From Cystobasidium ongulense (lineage: Eukaryota; Basidiomycota; Cystobasidiomycetes; Cystobasidiales; Cystobasidiaceae), in the NCBI GenBank assembly GCA_022835595.1, contig BQUP01000012.1:248001-312000 (forward strand): a stretch of 64,000 nucleotides of DNA, written 5' to 3'. Positions 49,944 through 62,435 of the stretch are shown one piece after another; within the stretch, counting starts at the first letter, position 1; every line of letters begins with the position of its first letter. Position numbers and translations under genes: made by a program. The notes beneath the pieces were generated by a model. It did no database searches. It had not been told where the DNA came from and worked only from the letters and a program-made list of their open reading frames with translations.

Positions 49944-50207
49944 GTTGACAGGAACGCCACACTACGCCTCCATAGAGCATTCGCAACAGATACAGTGTAA
50001 AATTGTCTTTGCAAAGAAGAAAAACGTTGAATACACAACTTTCCGGCTGCATACACTATAGCATGCCAATCGACCTGTCTGCGACGAAACAAATTACCAT
50101 TCTGTCTACAGTGCAACAGACGTAAAGAAAGAGGGTTCTTAGACTAGAAGCAGCATATTGTATCATTACTGCAGTCTTTTTTCGAAGGAGTCTCGATGAC
50201 TGCAAAA

Positions 50208-52039
50208 CTACTTGACTTCAACAGGACGGGGTGTTTGTCCTTGACCAACACCTTCTCCACCTCTCCTCTGCTCATTGTTATTATCCCTTCGTGGTCCACC
50301 ACCTCCCTTCTTTTGCCCTTGCTGACCTTGTTGTCCTTGGAAATCACCTGATTGCGCAGGTTGAGGAAGAATGTATTGTGCCCGGTCAAGAAGCTGTCTC
50401 GACCTGTCGGAAATGGTTTGATGGATGGATGCGCTGTGAAATCAAAGGGGCAGAGGAAGAAGCGGTCAGATACTGAATGACGACTTAAAAATTTATTAGT
50501 AACTTACACTGGCACATTCATTGTAACGATATTCTTCTGCAAGTCAATCTTGGCATCCAAGCGTGCGTCACGGACAAGCTCGACAATCCAGCGTTCACCT
50601 TCGACTGGTGTGAGGCCTAGGCGTGAGGAGAGATCGCTACGGTAGATTCAAAAACCATTAGTCGATGCGTATGTCATCATCAAATGCAAAGTGGAGGGAA
50701 ACCTACGCAATATCAATCTTGTGATGTATTCTGCAGTATACTTCCGACATAAAGTGTCTCGCACGGTCGGTGAACTCTGCTTTGACAGCGTCAATAAAGA
50801 AGTCCTGTTTGAGTACTTCCTCATTTGCCAACTTCAAGCAAGCAGTTGCGCCTTCAAAGTCAACGCTTCCTAACAAGAGTCTGAAGAACTCGGTGATTGC
50901 ATCCGAGTATTGATATTTCTCTTGTTCAACGACACGTAAGATTTGGAATAGCTTGCCGGAGAGCATTGCTTTTCGCCCTTGAGCAGGCTGGCCGAAGGAG
51001 GAAGAAAGCTTGAGAGGACCGGTGTGCGAGACGACAGCTGCAGCTACGAGATAGCGTAGCAGCCAAGGGCATGCTGATTGAATTGTATCGAGGTAGTAGG
51101 AGCGTCTCTTGTCTCCAGCTTCTGGCGTTGACTCTGTCCATGTGTCTACGAGCGTTTGGATGCCTTTTGGATGGCGGAAGTAGACAAAAAGCGACCAGTG
51201 AAGCCAGGCCGTTCGCTGTTGGAGCTGGACGGCGGGAGCTCGGGAATGTCGGTGCGCTTCAATGTCGTCTTTGAGCAGTTTTAGCTCGTCGAATGCAGCA
51301 TCGTATGTCTTCTCTTCGCCGTCTTCGGGCTCTTCCAGGATGTTTGAAACGAGCTTGCCCCAGTATGCGGACAGCGTGAGGGAGGGATCAATCGAGAGGA
51401 TGCGGAATGAATTGAGGTAGTCGGAAGCTGCGGCATAGTCGCCTAGCGAGTAGGCAAATTGGCCGTATTCGTAGAGGTGGTTGATTTGTGCGACGTCGAG
51501 CTGTGTGTTTGCAGAAGTCGAGGTGGATTAGCCCATTGCTTGCTTCAATAGAGAGGCCTTTGAACGAATTTTGGACGAGAGGCCGCAGAGCAGCAAGGTG
51601 CGGCCGGGGAGCAGCGAGCACTTACATGGTACTTTTCACGGAGGGTAGTCAGATTGCGTTCCTTGTCCTGACCCAACGAGGCTGCTACTTCGGGGTTGCT
51701 GATGATTTCAATGACCGTGTCCGCCTTGCTCTTGAGTTCCTCGCGACGCTGGACAATCTTGTCTGCCTTTTGCGTGACTTCGGACGAGACGCCGTCGCTC
51801 GAGTCGCCAGCGAGTTCCTTGCGCACGCTGTCGAGGTAGTGCACCATGTTTGTGGGCTGCAGCAGCTCGAGCTTGGCCTGCAGGACCTCCTCCTTGGGGT
51901 ACACGGCATGCTCTTCCAGGAAATTGAGGACGGGCAGCGCGAGGTGTCTGTCGATGTGCGGCAGGATGCGCGACGAGATCTCGACGTTGCTCTGCATGGC
52001 TGAGGACGATGGCCCGTCGGTGCCGTTGACTGCTGCCAT
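50208..52039 (-). CDS. INT6: Eukaryotic translation initiation factor 3 subunit e (eIF3e/INT6)
   Basis: Subunit of eIF3, which binds the 40S ribosome and mRNA. The start is [13 protein letters not shown], followed by [20 protein letters not shown], the eIF3e N-terminal hallmark. Then come [44 protein letters not shown]-like repeats and [14 protein letters not shown]. The PCI domain in the C-terminal third includes [36 protein letters not shown] and [16 protein letters not shown]. The tail is Gln/Gly/Arg-rich and ends RPVEVK. Six or so introns. It lies head to head with the acyltransferase gene, 178 bases apart. Confidence 0.95.
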
Positions 52040-52217
52040 GTTGACTGTCTTGCGCGTGGTGGTGTCGGCTTGAAGATGGAATATGTGACTTTTGTCGAGG
52101 CAGCGACTTGTCCAGACCGCGATCACCTACCTTTTGTATAGAGTGATGGACATTTCTCTCTCACAGTATCATCAACAGCAGTGACACTCTCTCAAGACAC
52201 TGGATCCCTCTCTCGCC
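52040..52217. promoter_or_regulatory. Compact divergent promoter, eIF3e (-) / acyltransferase (+)
   Basis: 178 bases between two ATG codons, pyrimidine-rich close to the plus-strand start. Confidence 0.55.
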
Positions 52218-53724
52218 ATGGCCCGCGACCTCCATGCAGTGCCGCTGTCAAAGCGGCCTCCACCTGGCCTGCTCGAGTACGGGCAAATGGTCGTCTTCAA
52301 CGCCTTCTTCATGGCAGCGATGCTAGGGCTTCACGTCCTGCAGCTGAGCAGCCTCGTATTCCGCATACACCCAGCGACTCTTCGGCTGTACACCTCCCTC
52401 CGCGCATGGCACAAAGACGTAAGCCGCCACCTCCCGTCTAAGCACAGTCAAGCGTGACCGACGTGATCTGACACCCTTGCACATATCATATGCACGCGTC
52501 GTCCGTGCACAGTTATACGGAAGGACTCTTGTCCTCATCACCTCAATCTGGGCTCCCACCGTCCTCCGCATTACCGTTGATCCCAATGACGAAAGCTTGA
52601 ACTTGCACAAGATTGTTCACCGCAATGAGCAGGGAATTGTAATTGGCCTCGACCTTCCTGACCGGATGGTCCTCATGTCAAATCATCAGGTGAGCTGCTT
52701 AAGAACTCCTTCCAGACCGCTTTGCCGGTGTGCTGACGACCGATATTAGGTTTACTGCGACTGGTCCTATATTTGGTACGTACACAGCATACCCTCTATG
52801 AACCTCTCGCTCTATTCTAGCAAGCTGACAAAGTTTACCTACAGGTCCTTACTGTACTTCGCTCAACTGCATAGCTCCATCATCATCGTACTCAAAGCAT
52901 CCTTGAAATGGGTACCCATAGTAGGACCAGCCATGCAGATGTTTCAATTCATCTTCATGGAGAGAAATTGGAATACAGACAAGCTCAATCTAGGTAAAAC
53001 ACTGCAGAAGTTTGGCGAGCAAGCCAGTCGGTCCTTCGACCCTTTTGTTCTTCTGTTTTGTGAGTGGATCCATACACAAGGAGCGCGAGGCAGCTCGGAG
53101 TAACGGAAACTGATGTTTGGATGCAACACTACAGTCCCTGAAGGCACATTAGTCTCACCGCAGACACGTCCCGTATCAGCCAAATATGCACAGAAGCTTG
53201 GTATCAAAGACGGCGTTTATACACTCTTGCCACGCTCGACTGGATTGCTCTTCTGTCTGCGCTCGCTCGCACCTCGCGTAAATACACTTCGCCTGCTCGA
53301 TGTGACAATCGCGTACCCTGGCATACCAAGAGATGGCTACGGGCAAGATTATTATACTTTACAATCAATATACGGCAGAGGTGTATCACCTCCTGTTATC
53401 CATATGCATTTACGCAGCAATAGCGTAAAGCACGAGATACCAATAGGGACCGACTCTCTTACGAGATCATATACGACAGGAGCAGAAGCGACAGAGCAAG
53501 AAAAGAAAGATTTTGAAGCATGGTTACTGCAGAGATATAGGGAAAAAGATGAGCAAATGGAATTGTTTCATTCTCAAGGTAAACTTTCTCATGGAGAATT
53601 TGTAGATATTCCAGTTAGATTGAGGAATTATAAAGAATTGCTAGGCATGCTACTAAGCTGTATTTTTGGTCTTTGGCTTGGCAAATGGACAATCCTATTC
53701 TTTTGGCGTGTTTTCCGACATTAG
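52218..53724 (+). CDS. Lysophospholipid acyltransferase, LCLAT1/AGPAT5-Cst26 type
   Basis: PlsC-family membrane acyltransferase for lysophosphatidic acid, lysophosphatidylinositol or lysocardiolipin. A hydrophobic helix lies at residues about 22-50. The catalytic NHQVYCDW box (HX4D) is completed across an intron near 52689. LKASLKWVPIVGPAMQMFQF and FMERNW follow. FPEGTL, the phosphate-binding motif, is formed by splicing into the exon beginning near 53137. A C-terminal hydrophobic pair (LLSCIFGLWLGKWTILFFW) ends at 53724. The order and spacing fit the LCLAT1 branch rather than the short AGPAT1/2 branch. The acyl acceptor cannot be told from sequence. Confidence 0.9.
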
Positions 53725-53852
53725 ACAATCTTTTGAATCTATGTAGCTCTACATAACCTAGACCTAGTCGGAAAAGCAGATATTCCACAGCAACCCTTTT
53801 CCCTCCCTTTAGATAACTTCACTGATATCCATCTAATGAATGCACCGCTCTT

Positions 53853-55976
53853 CTAGACTACACCGGCCTTTAAACCCAACTTGCCATCAACGATAGCGGC
53901 GACCTCTTTGGTAACTTGAAGGATGACATCCCTATTCCTTGCATCTCTTGCCATTGCAGCTTTGAAATGTTTGAGAAGCTCTTTTGTAGTAGGCGTATGA
54001 TCCCTGATGAAAGCAACAATTTCCTCTCTAGCAATGAGCGCAGAATCGTCACCTAGTGCAACACGAGCAAGAGCGGGAGCGGGTGAAGGAGAACCTGGCT
54101 TTCTACGTTTAGTTGCTCCGGTTGTGCCAGCTCCTCGTTCAACTTCAGTAGGCGAGTTGCCTTCTTCAGCTTTACGCTTTGTCGCCGATGGAGGCGGTGT
54201 TGGAGATGCAGCTCGAGAACCAGGCCTGCTATCGGGACTGGTTGCGCGTTTAGCGAGATTGGGGGGACTGGCTCCAGGTGAAGCAGCACGCGAGCCTGGT
54301 GGGCCAATAGAAGCAGAACGCGATGGTCCAGCTGAAGAGGCTGAGGAAGCACCTGGGTATTTTGGCCCACTGCTGAGCGAACCATTGCGAGACATTGGTG
54401 GAGGTTGAGTAGCTGAAAATTTACTGCTCGCGCCTTCTTTCTGCTGTTTGCGTCTTCTCTCGTCTTCGGAGTCCGAGTCCTCATTCTCATCTGATGCATA
54501 AGGGTTCTTAAGATCATCATCATCGTCGTCGTCTTCCTCATCTTCATCGTCAAGATCATCCTCGTCCTCCTCTGGACGGCCGCGACGCCCTCGCTTCTTG
54601 AGTAACTTCTTCATACGCCTGCCGTTCTTTGTGAGCTGGGCTTCCATTGCTTCGTCATCGACCTCGTCCACTTCTTCCGTTGGCCCGAAAGCATTAATGT
54701 CTCGCATCTCGCGCTTTATTCGTTCCTCAAGCTCTCTGTTCTCTTCTGCATCTAGAGCATCGTCTCCAACTTGACCGATGCCTTCTTCGTCATCTTGGAA
54801 ATCATCTTCAAACTCGAGGTCTTCTCGTTCGTCCTGCAGTGTATATCATAGAATCAGTATAAATACTGCAAGCGTACTTTCAGCGAAACCTACATCTTCC
54901 CTGCGTCGAGGGCGCACTGTAGATTTCCCAGCGCGTCTACCAGCTGGACCTGCTGCTTCTGCATCGACAGCCTCGTCTGCGCGTCTGCTGCCGTAGACCG
55001 TCCGCAATCGTGATGGTGGCAATTGAGATCCTTCTGGTCCTCTTGCTTGTGCCAGTCTCTCGCGATATCCACCAGTCTGCTGTGCAGAAGCGGAGGGAGT
55101 GATGGAGCCTGGGCCAGAGGTACCCCTGCTAATGTTCGAAGTACTTGCTGTGGAAGCGCCAGTATTCATTCTGCGGGATGAGAACCACATATCCAGGTCG
55201 CTTGCCTTTTGCATCTTTTCAAACTCTTCCTCTGCTTCATCCGCCGTAAGCATATGGTATTTGGGCCTACTTGCGAACTTGTACCATCTGTTCGCTGGTA
55301 CTACCTTGAATGCAGCTTCGGAGCCAACAGAATGCGGATCGAGGATGAGACAGATATAAGAGCTGCCTTCTCCGGCGGCTGCGGAAGTTGATGAATCCAT
55401 CTTGCCAATCCACCTAGTTTCATTAGGTGGTTTCTTATCATCCTCAGTTTCTAATACCCAAGGGTGTCGTTCTTCGAAGCGAAGTCGTCGTTCTTTTGAT
55501 GATCCCTCAGTCACAAAGATGCGGCGTGTCTTCTTGGGCGCGCCAAAACCTCTTCGGGGTCGTTTTGCACCGGCAGCGGCCCCAGCAACTGGAGCAACCT
55601 TGCTGTCGTCACGTTGCTCTTCCTCTTTCTTGATCTGAGCTGCCATGTAGCCTGGCATGCCCGGCTTAAGCTCGACTTGGCCTTCCGCGCCATTGACGAC
55701 CTCTCCCCGCTCCCGAGCAGCAGCAGCTTCCTCCTCAGCACGAGCATTATCAGCAGCCTGACGTGCTATTTCCCACTCTTCTCGCCTAACGCGCTGCATG
55801 TCTCGCCTGTTCAGCTTCGCCTCTGTCCAGTGACGCACATCCGTGGTATCGCTGCTCGCCGCCGGTGCGAGACGCATTATATTGTGCCGCCATCCCTGCG
55901 TGAAGTCGCTGCTTGACAGAATTAGATAGTCTGTGTACTCTCCTAGATCCGGCTCTTGCGGTTCCTCTTTAGCCAT
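53853..55976 (-). CDS. TFG1: Transcription initiation factor TFIIF alpha subunit (RAP74/Tfg1)
   Basis: Binds RNA polymerase II and helps promoter loading and start-site choice. The ATG at 55974-55976 gives MAKEEPQEPDLGEYTDYLIL. The dimerisation region holds FGAPKKTRRIFVTEG, ERHPWVLETED, SYICLILDPHSVGSEAAFKV, NRWYKFASRPKYHMLTADEA and EEFEKMQKASDLDMWF, the RAP74 signature. After one intron near 54840-54895 come FEDDFQDDEE, a long acidic run, Ser/Pro-rich linker repeats (SRAASP) and the C-terminal winged-helix region (LIAREEIVAFIRDHTPTTKE, LKHFK, ILQVTKEVAAIVDGKLGLK). Complete on both ends. Confidence 0.95.
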
Positions 55977-56202
55977 GCTTATGTTGTCGTATCGGTGAAG
56001 CAAAAAGATGCAGCTCGGCTAAGCCGCTTTGGTGCAGACAGTGTCACTCGCCACAACGGACATTCAGACACTCGAGTTTGGAATGATATGACTTGCAGAT
56101 GAGGTACTGAAAATCTATTTACATGGTTCATGAACAACGTATTCTTATCTTGCAACTAAATACCAATTAGGTTATATAAACGACGGCCGGGAGCGTCAAG
56201 AT

Positions 56203-58086
56203 CTACCAACGAGCAGCTGGGAAGTCGCCTGCATTCAGCTCCACATCGAGCTTCATATCTAGAATTTGGGTTTTTATTAGCACATAATTTATGAACCACC
56301 TTTTGTAACCTTTTGCAACTCACCATACAAGTTCAGCTCATCCGTCGTGAGCTTGCCAGTTGCTGCAAGCTTTCCTTGCGTATAGGGCTGTGTCGAGAAA
56401 CCGATTCTCTCGTTGATGTTTTCTGTAGCTCTCAGACTGGCGTGTTGCACTCGTGTTGCCCTCGGCTTTCTGATACGCTCATATAGCTGAAGTCCAGCCT
56501 GGGGATTTTGCGAGTATCGATACTTGTTCGAAAAAATGATACCTAATGCAGCTGCATCCTCTATCGCTTGAACGGCTCCCCTAAGCACGCAAATGATGTG
56601 TAAGTTGGTTGATGCTATTAGCTTATGGTATGGGCAGACGGGCAGGCTCACTGGCTTTGGTTTGGCATCATTGGATGGGCCGCATCTCCTAAAATGCAAG
56701 CCTTGCCCTTCACCCAGTGCGAATATGGCTCATGAATGTAGAGCTTCCACGGCCGGCGGTCGAAAGAATGTTCAAGTAGTGCAACGATGCGAGGGTCTAA
56801 CTCGCCTTTGAAGGGCGCAGTGAGCACTTCCACTGGTACCTCTTCAAATTCTTTCCTAGACGGTGACATTTCTTGCTGTAAATGTGCAGCGGTATTTAGC
56901 TTTGAACTATTCATGGTCAGCGCCTGATTCACTCACAGGCATGAACACGTAGAAACTGAGGATATCACCGCCTCTGCACCCTGTCGCTACAATCTTCTTG
57001 TACTGACTTCGGTCACCTTGAGGGAAGCCACCCCAATAGTCGATGCCCTGGGTTCACGAGGGATGAATCAGTTGAGCGGATGTGTGGTACATTTGAGCAC
57101 GGGAATGGCTTACTTGACGACCGGCGAAATTGTGTAAACCTGCTTCAGCCACTGTGCTCGCTAGCACATTGCAGCGATACGCAGCTAGGGGTGCAGGACG
57201 CATTGCAGGTCTGTATGAAAAGGTCAGCAGAGATATAGCGAAGATGTAGAGAAGCCAGCTTACTCAACACCAATGTTGTTCCTAACCACAGACTAGAGGT
57301 ATACAAGCATCAGCATCTATAGATTCGACGACTGTAAGAATGGAAACGGAAAGCTTTCTACTCACTCGAACTCCGTCGGCACCGATGATCAGATCCACAG
57401 TGACAGTCTTTCCATTCTCAAATGTGATCTTTCCAGCTTCTACATCTATTTCAGCAGCCTTGTGATTGACAAAGAGCTGCGCGGGGGGTCCCTCGCCTTG
57501 CTCGCCACAGGCTGTCTGTAGGAGGGTCTTGTGCATGTCCTGTCTATGGAACATGTAGTATTCGTAACCCCATTTCTCCTTGTAATCGCTGAGATCGTAA
57601 TCGTTGATAGCTTCACCGGTTTCATAGTCGTGCATGCATAGAGATCGGAGAATGACTGGCTTCATTTCGTCTATTGGGACCTGTAGGATTCGAGGAGTGG
57701 TAGAGTGCGTCAATAGCATGCTCTGACATCTCAGCAAGCACCTTGAATGCTTGTCGTTCAGCTTGAAGGTGATGGCTGCCTACATTCCATTCGTGTAACC
57801 ACATGCTTCCATTTTTGGCGCAGCTGAGAGAGGCGCCCACTTCGCCTGCAAAGTCGTAGCGTTCGTAGAGGCTGACCTTGTGGCCTGGAAGGTCGCGATG
57901 GAGGTGCTCATGTCAGCTTTCTTGCTGTGTCGCGATGCCCAGCTCGAAACAGCTTCAGGCGGTCTTCCTGATCTCGCTGTTTCTCCCTGTAAGATGGCGC
58001 TCACCTTGCCTGCGGAGGGCAATGGCAGCAGAAAGCCCGCCAATGCCTGCGCCTATGACAGCGACATCCATGCTGTATGCACTCAT
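56203..58086 (-). CDS. FAD-dependent monooxygenase, salicylate-hydroxylase-like
   Basis: Class A flavoprotein hydroxylase fold. The Rossmann motif VAVIGAGIGGLSAAIALRRQ lies at the N-terminus (start ATG 58084-58086). HKVSLYERYDFAGEVGAS is spliced to it. The DG motif IIGADGVR lies near 57380 and the GD motif ACILGDAAHPMMPNQSQGAV near 56680, followed by AIEDAAALG and YERIRKPRATRVQ. The last intron lies near 56270-56330, and the final exon ends FPAARW with stop at 56203-56205. Such enzymes hydroxylate aromatic acids with NAD(P)H and O2, often decarboxylating salicylate-type substrates. The real substrate is unknown. There is no signal peptide and no neighbouring catabolic gene. Confidence 0.88.
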
Positions 58087-58380
58087 TGGAGATGTATGAA
58101 GAGAGTGTTTGGTTGTGAGGTCAAGCTGGAATGTCACCCAGCCAGCCAGATTCCAACTGCTCCCTTCCTCGGAGTCAGCAAAAAGATGTGGCGACTGACA
58201 TCTCCGAAGCCTCCGCTCCAGAGCGCGGATCGATCCGAAGCTGTAATTAATGATACGCGATGAAGCAGTATAGCCTGTTATTGTCCATCGACAAGTACAC
58301 GCATGCATTGCTCAAAAGTACATCAACAGGTGAAGCGAAGCGAAAAGCTACATCGAAACAGGGTTGTCATTCTAGGGGAA

Positions 58381-60842
58381 TTAAACATCATAACCACCTC
58401 CACTTCTGGCCTTTGCTCGCTTGTTTGCCTTGTTGTGCTTTTTGCTAGCGCTGGCTGCAATGACACCAGCACTTTCAAGTTCTCTTATCTTGCGTCCAGA
58501 GAGCTTCTTGCCATTCTCATCCAGGCGGTTTTGATATGCATACATCGCACCTCGACTGACCGAAGCATTGGTCGCTGTGGTATTACCGCCATTCACAAAC
58601 ATGCGCGATGAGACGCCATTGTTCAAGAAGAAGTTCTTATCGAGTGCGTTCGCTCGAGTAGATTGTTGTGGACGCGAAGTTCTCGTAGAAGAAGCCAATG
58701 CAGCCATGTCTCCCTGTTCGCCTTCCAGTTGAACCTGATCTTCCTCCTCCTCGTCCTCGCTCGGTAACTCGGGAATAAAAGTAGCAGATTTCTTGCCTAC
58801 TCGATTTGCAGGTGCTCGCTTTCCTCCTCGCTTGCGCATGAGTGCTTCCTTGACTAGATCACGAGTCTCGGCATTGAACTCGTCTGCATCCAGGCCTGGA
58901 GGTGGGTGACTGTAGAGCAATTTGGCGCCAACGTAGTCTTTGAGGATGTATCTTGATGCTCTCGACTCGTCTGGGTTACCTTGACCTTGCGTAAAGTAAC
59001 CGCGTGCAACTGGAAAGGAGACGTCAGATTATCGGCTGTGATTCAGACATCTAGCGCGAGACGATAATTGTCTCACCTGCATAGACTGAAAGCAATTCTG
59101 GAGCAGTAGGGATGCCTGTACCACCTTCTTCAACAGGCAGTATAGGTATCCGGATACCGTAGATACCCTCCAAGATGACCTTGGGTACTCTTGCGCATAC
59201 CAGATCAACAGGTGCGGTATGTTCTCTCATCTGATCAATGGGCAGTACACCATCGCACACCATTCCGGCTTTCGTAGTAGCGAATTGAGGGAAAACTAGA
59301 CCAGGACAATCGCAAAGTACGATTTCTTCTGATAGATGGATAGTCTGGAAGTTCTTCGTATGTCCGGGTGTCGATGAAACTGAAACTTTCTTTTGTCCTA
59401 CAAGTGCATTGATAGTACTCGATTTACCGACATTGGGATAACCTACCAAACCTACGCAGAATTTAGGTGTTGGTTTACCTGGAATCGCAAATTGTTCAAG
59501 ATCGGGTGTGAGTGACAGGAATAATGCTTCTAGCTCTTCGACACCGAGAATGTGTGTGCGATGTTCTGGGGCAGCTGAGCCTGAGAGACGAATTTCATCG
59601 TCCATCTGCTTTGCGAGTTCCGCATCACTGTCTACGGACTGTTCACGTGAACCCGATGAGCCAGCTACTGATGCAGATTCGTCATTCTCATCTTCCTCCT
59701 CCTCATCCTCGTCTTCTTCCTCCTCTTCCTCACTGTCAGAGTCCTGCTCGTAGTAAGCAGGTACTGCTGGCTCCTCTCCACGGAGCTGAGCCAATTGCTG
59801 CTCCCTCAAAGCTTCGGCCTCTTGTAATTCCACAGCATCTAAAGCTGAAAAGAAAGCGTAATTGATATCTAACGCATCAAAGTAATCCGCCCAAGCATTT
59901 CTCTGATTTTCAGTAAGTAAATCAGCTTTATTGATGATGAGTAGATTCTTTCTCAATCCAGCTCCTGCTTTTATATCTGATGTGAATCCAACTTCTTTTA
60001 CGTAGGTTTCCAAATCTTCACATCGGAAACCTAATGGATTACGTGCATCGACAATTTGTACGACTAGATGGGATCTCTCGATTGTTCGCCAGAGTTGACG
60101 CCAGACTGAAAGATTACGCTCGAAGGGAGTCAGAAGGAGTCCTTCACGATCTTCCATACTGAAATCATTCTTGTATTAATTATACGCATTTATGTCAAGA
60201 CATGGGTCAAGCTGGCTACTCACTCGGCTAGACCCTTTCGCCACTCGAGGAACTCTTCACGCTCAAGTTTCTCTAGTGCTGTCTTGTCCATATCTCTAGA
60301 CCAGCCAGGTCGTCTTGGCACTTTGAGACGTTCTCTATTCTCCCTATGTCGCCTTTTGGCTTCCGTCTCTTGTTCCTCAGTCAGAAGATAAGGGTTATGC
60401 ATCTTTATGACACTTGAGGAAGGCATGACTTGAATGTTTCGTTCTCGCTCTAAGCAATGGAGGGGGCAAGTCACGTAGCATCAGTACCATTATCAAGACT
60501 TGATATTATTTGAGCGAGTCCAGCTGTCCCGACTCACCAGCAGCAAAGTCTGTTTCAGCAAGCTGGGCAGTATTCAAAAATTCGTCCAAATCATTCTCCT
60601 GCGTAATAGACATCAAGCCCGAGGGCAAGTCTGTATTGTGTAGAGCCTCTTCATAGAGTCTCTTCTGCTCCTTGACACGTCTGTTGATGATGGCTCGTCC
60701 TAGACCGGAAGCATCTTTCTTTGCTTTCGCAGTACTGCTCTTTGGCTTTGGCCTTGGTCGTGATAGATCTGGTGCTCCGGGCTGGTTGTAGCATCCCATC
60801 AGCAGGGATCATCTAACACTGCTACACTATGCAACTCACCAT
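58381..60842 (-). CDS. LSG1: Large-subunit GTPase Lsg1 (60S export-adaptor release)
   Basis: Circularly permuted cytosolic GTPase that releases Nmd3 from 60S subunits. An apparent first exon of just the ATG (60840-60842) splices over 58 bases to PGAPDLSRPRPKPK, then SGLGRAIINRR. Further motifs are PRRPGWSRDM, FERNLSVWRQLWRTIERS, VVQIVDARNPL (G5/G4 region), LLIINKADLL (G4, NKAD), an acidic insert of about 60 residues, CVGLVGYPNVGKSSTINALV (G1), SSTPGHTKNFQT (G2) and LCDCPGLVFPQF (G3, DCPG). The permuted G4-G5-G1-G2-G3 order is diagnostic. A basic C-terminus (KKHNKANKRAKARSGGGYDV) ends at 58381. An alternative start inside the 58-base interval (MGCYNQPG) would add residues without family support. 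Confidence 0.95.
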
Positions 60843-61017
60843 GATTGCTGGTAGCTAGTGTTTTGTAGTGATTGTTGGAAGCAAGACGTGCAGCATTATT
60901 TGTGATCATTCTTGTTCTTGCTCTTGTAGACGCCGACGCAATCGACACGCTTCACTTCTGCTTCCTCCATTACCTCAAGCAACAACAGCAGCAAGCTCGC
61001 ACTCGGCATCATTCAAC
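60843..61017. promoter_or_regulatory. Compact divergent promoter, LSG1 (-) / proteasome alpha1 (+)
   Basis: 175 bases between the two ATG codons. It is rich in short C/T and A/G runs; no TATA is seen. Confidence 0.55.
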
Positions 61018-62181
61018 ATGTCCAGAAGCTCGTATGACCGCTTCCTGACGGTCTTCAGTCCTGTAAGTGTCAAAGTGCCCCGAGTCGACGGCATCACCAG
61101 CTTACGACGCACCCATTCAATGATGATGTTGCGCTATACCTGCAGGAGGGACGTCTCTTTCAAGTTGGTGAGTCGTACAGCAGCTATCTGTGTGTCTATG
61201 CATGCAATTCCTGAGTTGCCCTTTCCACCATCGCAGAGTACGCCTTCAAGGCCATCTCAGGTTCAGGTCAGACCGCGATTGCGATACGAGGCGAAGACAC
61301 AGCGGTTGTGATTACGCAGAAGAAGGTCCCTGTAGGTTGCCTTCAGGTATTCTGTATTCATGAATATGCACTTAAACCTCCGTCCTTGTCGTTCGGGCCA
61401 TCCACATCATCAGGACAAGTTGCTCGACCCAAAGACCGTCACCCACCTATTCAGCATCACACCAAAGATTGGCTGCGTCGTTACTGGTCTGATTGGTAGG
61501 TTGTTACATACATTATACTCGAAAACTATCTATACTAACAGATGAGGGTACTGCAGCCGATGGAAGAGCGCAAATACAGCGATGTCAAGCAGAGGCAGCC
61601 GAGTTCCGATACAAGCATGGCTACGACATTACGCCTGACCTGTTAGCAAAGAGGATAGCAAACATCAACCAAGTATACACTCAACGAGCAGCAATGCGTC
61701 CACTTGGTATCTGTAAGTCCAAGCCCAGCCCTGGAGCCACCTGATTTATACTGAGAGGTACCCTCCTTACAGCCCTCATCATCATCGGTATAGACGAAGA
61801 ACGCGGTCCTCAAGTCTTCAAGCTTGATCCTGCAGGGTATTATGTCGGTTTCAAAGCCACAGCAACAGGACAAAAACAACAAGAGAGCATGAATCACTTG
61901 GAACGGCTCTTCAAGAAGGACGAAGGTCAGGTTCTAAAGCTAAACAAGGAAGAGGTTGTAGAATCAGCAATTTCCGCATTAAGCTCGGTGTGCGCGACTG
62001 ACTTCAAGGCAACGGAAATCGAGATTGGCATCTGCTCGACTACAGAGGAGGACTCCAAGTACAGGACGGTGAGTGGTCCTTGACTGGAGTTTAACGATCT
62101 ACGTGCTGACTGCTGACGCCCTTGCAGATGTCAATCGAAGAGATTGATGGCTACTTGCAGAGATTGGGCGAGAAGGATTGA
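61018..62181 (+). CDS. SCL1: 20S proteasome subunit alpha-1 (Scl1/PSMA6)
   Basis: Outer-ring structural subunit of the 20S proteasome. [15 protein letters not shown] splices to [19 protein letters not shown], the proteasome alpha N-terminal signature. [79 protein letters not shown] and [12 protein letters not shown] follow. The C-terminus ends [12 protein letters not shown], with stop at 62179-62181. GFKATA and the KKVPDKL block point to the alpha1 paralogue. Six or more short introns; a five-residue insert (DEGTA) sits before ADGRAQ. Confidence 0.96.
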
Positions 62182-62435
62182 ATGGAAATTGGTTGAATGA
62201 ATCGTCAGTGTATCTGTATCATTTCCTTTTCACTTTGCAAATCAAAAGTTGAGGTGGCCTGAGTGGGCTGTCAAGAGAAACTGGGTCGTCGAACGCAGCC
62301 TAACATGCATGGCCATTGCTGTCCAATCTTTTCTGAATAAGCTTATGTTGCATCTGGGTATATAAGTAGTTGCTATTGTAGCCGTGACCTCATCTCTAAC
62401 TAAGCTGATTTCAATGGTCGTCACTCATATCGGCA

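Noticed and set aside
53853-54700. Plus-strand open frames antisense to the TFIIF-alpha acidic and Ser-rich regions
   Set aside because: They are shadows of the low-complexity minus-strand coding sequence.
59640-59750. Compound GAG/GAT-like trinucleotide repeats in LSG1, considered as a possible microsatellite expansion
   Set aside because: They encode the acidic insert found in this position in Lsg1 proteins and are not pure enough to suggest recent expansion.
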